DNA of 12,777 nt, taken from contig DXSD01000014.1 of the NCBI GenBank assembly GCA_019410665.1, positions 1 through 12,777 of the forward strand. Direction: 5' to 3'. Below, piece after piece: positions 1 through 6,687 of the stretch. Origin of the DNA: Fusobacterium sp. (GTDB taxonomy: Bacteria; Fusobacteriota; Fusobacteriia; Fusobacteriales; Fusobacteriaceae). The notes below the pieces were generated by a model. It did not search any database. It was not told where the DNA came from and was given only the letters and a program-made list of their open reading frames with translations. How positions within the stretch are numbered: the stretch's first letter is position 1; every line of letters starts with the position of its first letter. Position numbers and translations under genes: made by a program.

Positions 1-3
1 AAA

Positions 4-1206
4 TTACTTCCCAGTTACTATTCTATAAGTATCTCTAGCTATTACTAATTCTTCATTTGTAGGGATTTTATAGATTAATACTTTAGAATCTTCAGTAGAT
101 AGTTTTACATTTCCTTTTTGTCTTACTGAATTTACAGCTTTATCCAATTTAGCTCCTAAAAACTCTAAACCTTCAATTACACCCTCTCTAATTCCAGCTG
201 CATTCTCTCCAATTCCTCCAGCAAAGCAGATAGCGTCTACTCCACCCATAGCTGCTGCATAAGCTCCTACATAAGATTTAATCTTGTATATGAACATCTC
301 TTCAGCTAACTTAGCTCTTTCATCTCCTTCAGCAACTCCATTCTCCATATCTCTACAGTCAGAAGATTTTCCAAAAATTCCAAGAATTCCAGATTGTTTA
401 TTTAATCTGTTATCCATCTCTTTATCAGATAATCCTCTCTTATTTTTAACAAATAAAACAGCTGCAGGATCTATATCTCCACATCTTGTTCCCATCATTA
501 ATCCTTGTAATGGAGTTAATCCCATTGAAGTATCTACAGATTTTCCATCTAATACTGCAGAAACAGATGCTCCATTTCCTAAGTGACATACTATTATTTT
601 AGAATGCTCAGGATTTCCCATAATCTCTCTCATAGTTTCAGAAACATATAGATGTGATGTTCCATGGAATCCATATTTTCTTACTTTTAACTCTGTATAA
701 TCTTCATATGGTAAAGCATACATGAATGCTTTTGCAGGCATTGTTTGGTGGAAAGCAGTATCAAAAACTCCTACATTAGGCTTTCCTGGCATTAATGCCA
801 TACAAGTTCTTACACCCATTAAGTTAGCTGGATTGTGTAATGGAGCTAATTCATTATTTGCTTCTACAGCTGCCATAGCCTCTTCAGTTAATAATACTGA
901 ACTTGCAAATGTTTCTCCTCCATGAACCATTCTATGTCCGATAGCTTCTACTTCGTCAACAGAAGCAATTACACCATGCTCTTTATCTGTTATTGCACCA
1001 ATAACTAATTCTAAAGCTTCTTTATGAGTAGGCATTGGTTTCTCAATTTTTATCTCATAGTCTTTAGCAGGTACTTCGTACTCCATTCTAGAACCATCTA
1101 TTCCTATTCTTTCACATAATCCTTTTGCGTAAACTTCTCTTGTCTCTGGATTCATTAATTGATACTTTAATGATGAACTTCCACAGTTAATTACTAAAAC
1201 TTTCAT
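4..1206 (-). CDS. ackA: Acetate kinase
   Basis: Acetate kinase converts acetyl phosphate and ADP to acetate and ATP, the substrate-level phosphorylation step of acetate fermentation in the cytoplasm. The 400-residue length is normal for the family. Visible motifs are the N-terminal phosphate-binding VINCGSSS (N7), GHRMVHGG with R92, H124 in APLHNP, FDTAFH with D149, YGFHGTSH with H181, HLGNGAS at 208-214, MGTRCGDIDP with R241, GGIGENA at 330-336 and E385 near the C terminus. These line up with the known catalytic Asn, Arg, His, Asp, His, Arg and Glu of the archaeal enzyme. The ATG is preceded by AGAGGAG at good spacing. The gene starts 27 bases after pta on the same strand, the classic pta-ackA pair, and is probably co-transcribed from the pta promoter. 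The stop codon lies three bases from the window edge, so any terminator is outside. Nothing looks broken. Confidence 0.98.
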   Translation of the reverse strand: MKVLVINCGSSSLKYQLMNPETREVYAKGLCERIGIDGSRMEYEVPAKDYEIKIEKPMPTHKEALELVIGAITDKEHGVIASVDEVEAIGHRMVHGGETFASSVLLTEEAMAAVEANNELAPLHNPANLMGVRTCMALMPGKPNVGVFDTAFHQTMPAKAFMYALPYEDYTELKVRKYGFHGTSHLYVSETMREIMGNPEHSKIIVCHLGNGASVSAVLDGKSVDTSMGLTPLQGLMMGTRCGDIDPAAVLFVKNKRGLSDKEMDNRLNKQSGILGIFGKSSDCRDMENGVAEGDERAKLAEEMFIYKIKSYVGAYAAAMGGVDAICFAGGIGENAAGIREGVIEGLEFLGAKLDKAVNSVRQKGNVKLSTEDSKVLIYKIPTNEELVIARDTYRIVTGK

Positions 1207-1233
1207 TCTTTCAATCTCCTCTAAATATTTTTA

Positions 1234-2232
1234 TTATTCAGCTGCTTGCACTGCTGTAATTGCTACTAGGTTAACTATATCATCTACTGAACATCCTCTT
1301 GATAAGTCATTTATAGGTGCTGCAAGTCCTTGAATTAATGGACCATATGCATTAGCTCCTGCTAATCTTTGTACTAATTTATATCCAATATTTCCAGCTG
1401 CTAAGTTAGGGAATATTAAAATATTCGCATTTCCAGCAACTTTAGACCCTGGACATTTTTTCATAGCTACTGATTTTACTATTGCAGCATCTGCTTGAAC
1501 TTCCGCTGTATAGTGAAATTTTACATTTCTTTGCTCTAAAATTTTCCCTGCTTCGATTACTACATCAACATCTGGATGATTAGCTGATCCTTTTGTTGAG
1601 AATGTTAATAATGCAACTTTTCCTTCCATTCCTACAACGTTATGAGCAGTAACTACTGATGCTTCAGCTATATCTGCCAATTGCTCAGATGTAGGTACAG
1701 GTATTACTGAACAGTCTCCAAATAATAATACATCTCCATAAGTATCTTGTCTTTCTGTTAATTCCATAACAAATACAGATGATACAGTTTTTATTCCTGG
1801 TCTAGTTCCTATGATTTGTAATCCTGCTCTTAATACATCAGCAGTAGGCGAATCTGATCCAGATACCATTGCATCTGCATCTCCCATTTTTACCATCATA
1901 GCTCCATAGAAGTTAGGATCATTTAATAAAATTTCTCTTGCTTTTTCTACAGTCATTCCTTTTTTTGCTCTTAATTCTGCTAATTTTTCAGCATAAGTTT
2001 CTAACTTTGGAGGGTTTTTAGCCTCTATTATCTCTACTCCTCTTAGGCTAATTCCTAAGTCGTTAGCTACTCTTTCCATATCCTCTCTGTGTCCTAAAAC
2101 TACTGGCTTAGCTACTCCTAACTCTACTATTTTCGCTGCAGCAGTAATAACTCTTTCATCAGTTCCCTCTGGCAATACAACTGATTTTTGTACCTCTCTA
2201 GCTTTTTCTCTGATTTTTACTAAAAAACTCAA
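1234..2232 (-). CDS. pta: Phosphate acetyltransferase
   Basis: Phosphotransacetylase moves the acetyl group from acetyl-CoA to phosphate, giving acetyl phosphate for the acetate kinase encoded just downstream. It is the short single-domain form (about 332 residues), with VLPEGTDERV near the N terminus, VSGSDSPTADVLRAGLQIIGT around 123-143, PGSKVAGNANILIFPNLAAGN around 261-281, and the C-terminal signature GPLIQGLAAPINDLSRGCS at about 297-315, which holds the CoA- and phosphate-site Ser and Arg. Start choice: the longest reading frame begins at a GTG at 2239-2241, but that GTG lies inside a near-perfect Shine-Dalgarno (AAGGAAGTGA, 2238-2247). The TTG three codons later (2230-2232) is well spaced from it and gives MSFLVKI, like the usual MSFLxKI family start. 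I therefore prefer the TTG start. All family motifs are present. ackA follows after 27 bases. Confidence 0.96.
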   Translation of the reverse strand: MSFLVKIREKAREVQKSVVLPEGTDERVITAAAKIVELGVAKPVVLGHREDMERVANDLGISLRGVEIIEAKNPPKLETYAEKLAELRAKKGMTVEKAREILLNDPNFYGAMMVKMGDADAMVSGSDSPTADVLRAGLQIIGTRPGIKTVSSVFVMELTERQDTYGDVLLFGDCSVIPVPTSEQLADIAEASVVTAHNVVGMEGKVALLTFSTKGSANHPDVDVVIEAGKILEQRNVKFHYTAEVQADAAIVKSVAMKKCPGSKVAGNANILIFPNLAAGNIGYKLVQRLAGANAYGPLIQGLAAPINDLSRGCSVDDIVNLVAITAVQAAE

Positions 2233-2237
2233 AACAC

Positions 2238-2247
2238 TCACTTCCTT
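2238..2247 (-). promoter_or_regulatory. Shine-Dalgarno that fixes the pta start
   Basis: Read on the minus strand this is AAGGAAGTGA, nine of ten matches to the full anti-SD complement AAGGAGGTGA. It ends five bases before the TTG at 2230-2232. It contains the GTG that would otherwise be called as the start, which would leave almost no spacing. Confidence 0.8.
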
Positions 2248-2313
2248 AATAAATAATTTTATCTTAATTTTTTATATATATATTTAATAACATCTCTAAT
2301 AGACGTTAATTAT

Positions 2314-2342
2314 ATATTAACAAATTTTAAGTATAATTACAA
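2314..2342 (-). promoter_or_regulatory. Promoter of pta-ackA
   Basis: On the minus strand a -35-like TTGTAA (2337-2342) is followed by a 17-base spacer and the -10 TAATAT (2314-2319). The -10 is preceded by TGT, so it is an extended -10 (TGnTAATAT). Transcription would start near 2307, giving a leader of about 70 bases before pta. The gap between ftsY and pta (2233-2378) is very AT-rich and other weak -10-like words occur in it, so this is the best candidate rather than a certain one. No clear factor-independent terminator for ftsY is visible in the same gap. Confidence 0.55.
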
Positions 2343-2378
2343 ACACTTTTTTAAGTTATATATAAAATAAATATTTTT

Positions 2379-3530
2379 TTAATCAAATATAGCTTCTATA
2401 TATTCTTTAGCGTCAAACTTTCTTAAGTCTTCTATTTTTTCACCAACACCTATATATTTTATTGGTTTCTTTAACTCTTCAGAAATACTAAAAACTATTC
2501 CTCCTTTAGCTGTTCCATCAAGTTTAGTTATAATAAATCCTGTTAAATCAGTCACTTCATTAAATACTTTTGCTTGATTAAGAGCGTTTTGTCCAGTCGT
2601 TCCATCAATAACTAATATAGACTCATACTTTTGATCTCCTAACTTTTTCTTTATTATATTATGAATCTTTTCTAACTCTTTCATAAGATTGTTTTTATTA
2701 TGAAGTCTTCCAGCAGTATCTATTATCGCTATATCAGCCCCTCTAGATTGAGCTGCAGTTAACGTATCAAATACAACAGCACCTGGATCTGAACCTTGAT
2801 TACTTTTTACTATTTCTGCTCCTGATCTCTTTGCCCACTCTTCTAACTGCTCAATAGCAGCTGCTCTAAAAGTATCTCCAGCTCCTAATATAACTTTTTT
2901 TCCTTCTTTTATATATTTAGAAGCTAACTTTCCAATTGTAGTAGTTTTTCCTACTCCATTAACTCCAACTACTAAAATTACATTTAATCTTCCCTCTTCA
3001 ATCATTAATTCATTATTTTCTTTTATTAGAAAACCTTCCATAACCTCTTTAAGTACTGGATAAACCTCTTTAGGATCTTTAACTCCTCTTTTTTTCACTT
3101 CTTTTTCTAGAGCCTGAACAATCTTTATAGTCATATCCATTCCAACATCAGACTGTACTAAAATATCTTCTAACTCTTCATACATTTCATCATCTATGAC
3201 ACTTCTTCCTAAAATAAATGACTTTAATGTTCCAAAAAGTCCCTCTCTCGATTTGAAAAGTTTATCTTTTAACGAAGCAAAAAAACCTCTCTTTTCTTTT
3301 TTCTCTTCCTCTTTCTTTTCTTCTATTTCTGCACTTATATTATCTTGAGGTAGAGAATTTTCCTTTTTTTCCTCTTCTACTTCTTTAACCTCTTCTTTTT
3401 TTTCTTCAACTTCTTCTATGACACCTTTATTTTTACTCTCTAATAACTCATCTATTTCAACTTCAGCTACCTTAAGTGTCTCCTTTTCTTCCTCTTTCTT
3501 TTTCCCAAAAAGTTTACTAAAAAAACCCAT
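2379..3530 (-). CDS. ftsY: Signal recognition particle receptor FtsY
   Basis: FtsY is the GTPase receptor at the inner membrane that docks SRP-ribosome-nascent chain complexes for co-translational insertion of membrane proteins. The 383 residues show three parts. An N-terminal amphipathic stretch (MGFFSKLFGKKK) leads into a Glu/Lys-rich acidic A region (about 11-80). The helical N domain spans about 85-170. The G domain follows, with GVNGVGKTT (189-197, P-loop), DTFRAAA (219-225, SRP insertion box), DTAGR (271-275), TKLDGTAKGG (335-344) and the closing GVGEKIEDL. A second GFF-type amphipathic segment (RGFFASLKDKLF, 81-92) sits after the acidic region and may be a second membrane-contact helix. 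The ATG has a strong GGGAGG site and its own promoter just upstream, separate from the operon before it. No ffh is in the window. The assignment is secure. Confidence 0.98.
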   Translation of the reverse strand: MGFFSKLFGKKKEEEKETLKVAEVEIDELLESKNKGVIEEVEEKKEEVKEVEEEKKENSLPQDNISAEIEEKKEEEKKEKRGFFASLKDKLFKSREGLFGTLKSFILGRSVIDDEMYEELEDILVQSDVGMDMTIKIVQALEKEVKKRGVKDPKEVYPVLKEVMEGFLIKENNELMIEEGRLNVILVVGVNGVGKTTTIGKLASKYIKEGKKVILGAGDTFRAAAIEQLEEWAKRSGAEIVKSNQGSDPGAVVFDTLTAAQSRGADIAIIDTAGRLHNKNNLMKELEKIHNIIKKKLGDQKYESILVIDGTTGQNALNQAKVFNEVTDLTGFIITKLDGTAKGGIVFSISEELKKPIKYIGVGEKIEDLRKFDAKEYIEAIFD

Positions 3531-3561
3531 TATGTTCCTCCCATTTAATTCCTCTTAATTC

Positions 3562-3590
3562 ATTCTACCATAAAAAAAAATTTTTTTCAA
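3562..3590 (-). promoter_or_regulatory. Extended -10 promoter of ftsY
   Basis: On the minus strand: -35 TTGAAA (3585-3590), a spacer of exactly 17 bases made mainly of an A4T9 run, and -10 TAGAAT (3562-3567) preceded by TGG (TGn extended -10). The start point would be near 3555, about 25 bases before the ftsY ATG, leaving room for the GGGAGG ribosome site. The -35 lies three bases beyond the hairpin at 3594-3640, so one unit ends and the next begins within a very short space. Confidence 0.75.
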
Positions 3591-3593
3591 TTT

Positions 3594-3640
3594 AAAATGG
3601 TGCTTTTTTCTCCATAAAACGAAAAACAAAACACCATTTT
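3594..3640 (-). terminator. Hairpin terminator after the FAD dehydrogenase gene
   Basis: A perfect 9-base inverted repeat (AAAATGGTG at 3594-3602, CACCATTTT at 3632-3640) encloses an inner stem of TTTTTC (3605-3610) and GAAAAA (3621-3626) around a 10-base loop, with a small asymmetric internal loop between. It lies six bases after the stop of the dehydrogenase gene and before the ftsY promoter. Read on the minus strand the outer arm ends in TTTT, which can serve as the U run, but the bases after it are AAATTG, so it is not a textbook strong terminator. The stem is symmetric and could work in either direction. Confidence 0.55.
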
Positions 3641-3646
3641 TATAAA

Positions 3647-5038
3647 TTATTTATTTATTATATCTCTTACTGCTAATATTCCCATAACTGCTGCAATATT
3701 TAAACCGCTTCCATATCCTGAACTATCTCCTACTGCATAAAGACCTTTCATAGATGTTTCCATATGTTCATTTATAATTAATCTAGTACTTCTAAATTTT
3801 ATCTCTGGAAAGTATAATAGCAAGTCTCCTGATGCAAAACCTGGAGTGATCTTATCTAAAACTTCTATAAACTCCATTATGTTATCTAGTAATCTCTGTG
3901 GACAAGCCAATGCGATATCCCCAGCTACATAGTCTTCAGTTGTTGGAACAATATTTAATCTTTCTAATCTCTCTTCAGTTGATCTTCTACCCTCTTTTAA
4001 ATCAGCATATGATTGAACTAGTAATTTACCTCCAGTTAACATTGAAGACATTTTTGCAATTGCTGTTGCATATTCAAACGGTTGATTAAATGGTTCAGTA
4101 AATTTTTTAGTACAAAGTAAAGCCAGATTAGTATTTGTCGATTTTCTATCCTTATATGCATGTCCATTAGCTAATATAAAATCATCATATTTTTCAGCTG
4201 CAATAAATCCACTAGGATTACTGCAAAATGTTCTCATTTTATCTCTATAATTTCTTGAATAATATATCATTTTTGCTTCATAAAAATTTTCATTTATCTC
4301 TTTCATGATAATATCTGGAATCTCAGCTCTTACTCCAATATCAATTGCACCATTTTCATATTTTATATTATGCTTTTGACATAGCTCCATCATCTTTTTA
4401 GCTCCGCTTCTTCCCATTCCAGCTACAACATTATCTGAATAGTATCTCTCTTCTACCCCTTTACAAGTTACTACTACTCCTTTTATGTGATTATCCTCTA
4501 CTATCAAACTTTCGATCTCTCTTTCAGTAAGAAATTCTACTCCTTTTTCTAAAAGATAATCTATAAGTTTTGTATATAATTTTCTAGATCCATCAGTTCC
4601 TAAATGCATTGTAGGAGTATCAACTAATTGTATTCTATTCTCTATACAACCTTTCTTTATTTTTTCCATAGTTGTGTTGTATTTTAAACCTGCTGGTTCC
4701 TCATTAAAGCCAAATTTTCTATATACTTCTACAACATCTTTAATAGTATCATTAACTAGCTTTTTCCCCGTTACTACATGCACATCTCCCCCAACTCTAT
4801 AATCCATATTAAATTTAGAATCAGAGAAAGCTCCAGCTCCACTCACTCCATAAATTATTGCACAAGTAGGACAATTTACACACTTTCCTAATTTTTCCTT
4901 TGGGCAAACTCTTTGTTTTAACATTTTTCCTTTATCTATAATTAATATTTTTAAATCTGGTTTTTTCTCAATAGCTTCATATGCCCCAAAAACCCCAGCT
5001 TGTCCTCCACCTAAGAATATAATATCATACTTTTCCAT
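3647..5038 (-). CDS. FAD-dependent dehydrogenase of the COG2509 type
   Basis: This is a flavoprotein of about 463 residues. It starts with a Rossmann FAD-binding segment (YDIIFLGGGQAG, G10/G12/G15, with D35 ending the second strand) and closes with a second FAD contact, GLYAVGDSSGYGSGLNIAAVMG (432-453, with G437-D438). Between them is a distinctive Cys cluster, C45-x7-C53-x2-C56-x2-C59, followed by SGAGAFSDSKF (66-76). From memory this pattern belongs to the uncharacterised FAD-dependent dehydrogenases of COG2509; the substrate is unknown. The four cysteines could bind an Fe-S cluster or zinc, or act in redox, but the sequence alone does not decide. There is no signal peptide or membrane segment, so it is probably cytoplasmic. 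The ATG has AAAGGA about nine bases upstream. It follows the pseudopilin-like gene by 25 bases and is the last gene before a hairpin, so it is probably the distal gene of the topA-led operon. Confidence 0.85.
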   Translation of the reverse strand: MEKYDIIFLGGGQAGVFGAYEAIEKKPDLKILIIDKGKMLKQRVCPKEKLGKCVNCPTCAIIYGVSGAGAFSDSKFNMDYRVGGDVHVVTGKKLVNDTIKDVVEVYRKFGFNEEPAGLKYNTTMEKIKKGCIENRIQLVDTPTMHLGTDGSRKLYTKLIDYLLEKGVEFLTEREIESLIVEDNHIKGVVVTCKGVEERYYSDNVVAGMGRSGAKKMMELCQKHNIKYENGAIDIGVRAEIPDIIMKEINENFYEAKMIYYSRNYRDKMRTFCSNPSGFIAAEKYDDFILANGHAYKDRKSTNTNLALLCTKKFTEPFNQPFEYATAIAKMSSMLTGGKLLVQSYADLKEGRRSTEERLERLNIVPTTEDYVAGDIALACPQRLLDNIMEFIEVLDKITPGFASGDLLLYFPEIKFRSTRLIINEHMETSMKGLYAVGDSSGYGSGLNIAAVMGILAVRDIINK

Positions 5039-5063
5039 AACCTATTTCCTTTCTTTATAAGTT

Positions 5064-5552
5064 TTAATACTTTTTCCACTCTATCCCTTGAGAATATATA
5101 TTTTCTGGCAAATTAGCATGAATCTCTCCAGTTTTTCCAGAGTAGTTATAATTCCATCCGCCAGTATAATCTCCCTTTGAAAAATTTTCAACATCATAGA
5201 TATTATTATTTTTAACAATTCCTTCACTTTCAGGAGTTGAAGGTAAAATCTCATGTCCATAAATATCTGCAAAAGATATTACTTCTCCTTTACTATTTTT
5301 ATAATCTAATAACCTTAAATTATCCTTTACTCCTTCTAAAGTTAAATTTGGATAGGTATTTGTTAATTGATAGTATTTTTCAAGAGCCACTCTCAATTCT
5401 CTTAACTCCTCTAATACTATTTCAGCTTTTCTAGCTTCATTCAGATCTTTTACATTATAACTTCCCAAAATTACAACAGTTACTATTCCAAGCAAATAGA
5501 AAAGTACTGTCATAAAAGTTCCATTTATTTCTAATTTCTTTAATATCTTCAT
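5064..5552 (-). CDS. Pseudopilin-like single-pass membrane protein
   Basis: A 162-residue protein of unknown role. It has a short basic N terminus (MKILKKLEIN), one hydrophobic segment (about 12-30), and a charged helix (35-63) that runs into LEKYYQLTNTYPNL. Near the C terminus is GGWNYNYSGKTGEIHANLP (131-149). That order, namely short basic leader, hydrophobic helix, amphipathic helix ending in YYxxxxxYP, and a late Trp-Tyr-x-x-x-G-x-I/V strand pair, resembles type II secretion or type IV pilus pseudopilins of the GspG kind. A candidate prepilin peptidase site is G11 before TFMTV, but mature position 5 is Val rather than the usual Glu, so processing is uncertain. The ATG is two bases after the yqeH stop with no good ribosome site, which suggests translational coupling. 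No pilus or secretion genes are visible nearby. It may instead be a plain inner-membrane anchored protein. Confidence 0.75.
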   Translation of the reverse strand: MKILKKLEINGTFMTVLFYLLGIVTVVILGSYNVKDLNEARKAEIVLEELRELRVALEKYYQLTNTYPNLTLEGVKDNLRLLDYKNSKGEVISFADIYGHEILPSTPESEGIVKNNNIYDVENFSKGDYTGGWNYNYSGKTGEIHANLPENIYSQGIEWKKY

Positions 5553-5554
5553 AA

Positions 5555-6670
5555 TTATCTTTTTGGCTCAATAAAGGCATTTCTAATAACTATTCCTGCC
5601 TCTTTAGGAGCAGTTATCTCTATCTCTAATGGACCTCTTTTTACAGATAGCCATCCAAGTCCTTTAAAAACAAGCTCTTCTCCTGTCTTAACTGTAACTC
5701 TGTGTTTTACTTTTTCTAACTCTCTATACTTACTAACACAATTTTCACAAGGTGGAGAAAGTAAATCTCCTCTATCATCTTTCAATAATTCTTTCAATTT
5801 CTCATAATTTGTCTCATGGAAAGTTACTTCCTTAGCTGCATATAGTGAAAATATAGGTTTTACATCATCTTCATTTAATACTCTAAACCAAAGTAATTCT
5901 CCTATTACTAAAGCTCTATCTTTAGACATCTTAAAAGTTTTTCTTGAAATCTCATTTGCAGGAACCATTTTCAAATTACATACCTCGCAAACTAAGTCTG
6001 ATACTCTTCCTTCTGGAATAAGTCCTGGTGTATCTATTAAAGTTATATTAGTATGTGGTATTTGATTTCTTACACTTTTTAAAGTGGTTCCTGGATACTT
6101 TGATACTGTTACCTTTTTTAACCCTAACAATCTATTTACTATACTTGATTTACCTACATTAGTAACTCCCAATACAAGTGCTTCTACTCCCTCTGGATAA
6201 AAATGTTTTATCTTTTTAAAGATTCCATTTATTCCATAACCATTTTTACTACTTACAATGGCTATATCAAGGGGAGCTATTCCCTCTTCTGCTAGTCTTA
6301 CTTTTACCCAGTTTGCAACTTCTGAAGGATGTTTTTCATCGGGAATAAGATCCAATTTATTGATTACAACTATTGAATCCATCTCTCTTAGAACATCTAA
6401 AATTTCATCATCAAAAGATCCTTCAAAATCAATAATATCAAAAACTGCTATTGCTACCTGAGCATTTCCCATCTCCTCTTGAACAACTTTTCTATAGTCT
6501 TCTCTAGTTAGTCTCACTGGCATATATTTTCCATAATTTTTTATCTTAAAACATCTTTGACAATAATGTTCTCCTGCCTCTTCTAATTTTGCCTCTGGAA
6601 GGTATCCATTTTTTTCTGGGTAATCACTTTGTAGTTCAATTCCACATCCTATACAAATTTTCTTACTCAT
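5555..6670 (-). CDS. yqeH: Ribosome biogenesis GTPase YqeH
   Basis: A circularly permuted GTPase of the YqeH family (371 residues), known in Bacillus for assembly of the small ribosomal subunit. Domain order is an N-terminal zinc finger (C6xxC9 and C37xxC40), then G4 NKLD (104-107), G5-like SSKNG (140-144), G1 GVTNVGKSS (168-176), G2 PGTT (193-196) and G3 DTPG (213-216). This G4-G5-G1-G2-G3 order is the hallmark of the permuted group. The C-terminal domain, including FKGLGWLSV, is the RNA/protein-binding part. Two further CxxC pairs, C228-E-V-C231 just after G3 and C308-E-N-C311, are unusual compared with my memory of Bacillus YqeH and could form a second metal site. The ATG is preceded by AGAGGAG. 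The gene lies 17 bases after hslV and two bases before the pseudopilin-like gene, in the long minus-strand operon. Confidence 0.95.
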   Translation of the reverse strand: MSKKICIGCGIELQSDYPEKNGYLPEAKLEEAGEHYCQRCFKIKNYGKYMPVRLTREDYRKVVQEEMGNAQVAIAVFDIIDFEGSFDDEILDVLREMDSIVVINKLDLIPDEKHPSEVANWVKVRLAEEGIAPLDIAIVSSKNGYGINGIFKKIKHFYPEGVEALVLGVTNVGKSSIVNRLLGLKKVTVSKYPGTTLKSVRNQIPHTNITLIDTPGLIPEGRVSDLVCEVCNLKMVPANEISRKTFKMSKDRALVIGELLWFRVLNEDDVKPIFSLYAAKEVTFHETNYEKLKELLKDDRGDLLSPPCENCVSKYRELEKVKHRVTVKTGEELVFKGLGWLSVKRGPLEIEITAPKEAGIVIRNAFIEPKR

Positions 6671-6687
6671 AGTATCTTCTCCTCTTT

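Noticed and set aside
284..925. Plus-strand open frames opposite ackA
   Set aside because: Both lie within the well-conserved acetate kinase gene, have low-complexity composition, and resemble no known family.
2242..2378. TA-repeat-rich gap between ftsY and pta, considered for a riboswitch or small RNA
   Set aside because: Only AT-rich short inverted words are present, with no GC-containing stem or known aptamer pattern; a promoter explains it well enough.
3572..3587. A9T7 homopolymer run, considered as a terminator tail or phase-variable tract
   Set aside because: It falls precisely in the 17-base spacer of the ftsY promoter. Length variation there could alter expression, but one sequence gives no evidence of it.
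5081..5272. Shifted-frame minus-strand reading inside the pseudopilin-like gene, considered as a frameshift sign
   Set aside because: The main frame is continuous from ATG to stop with pseudopilin-like features throughout, so no frameshift is needed.
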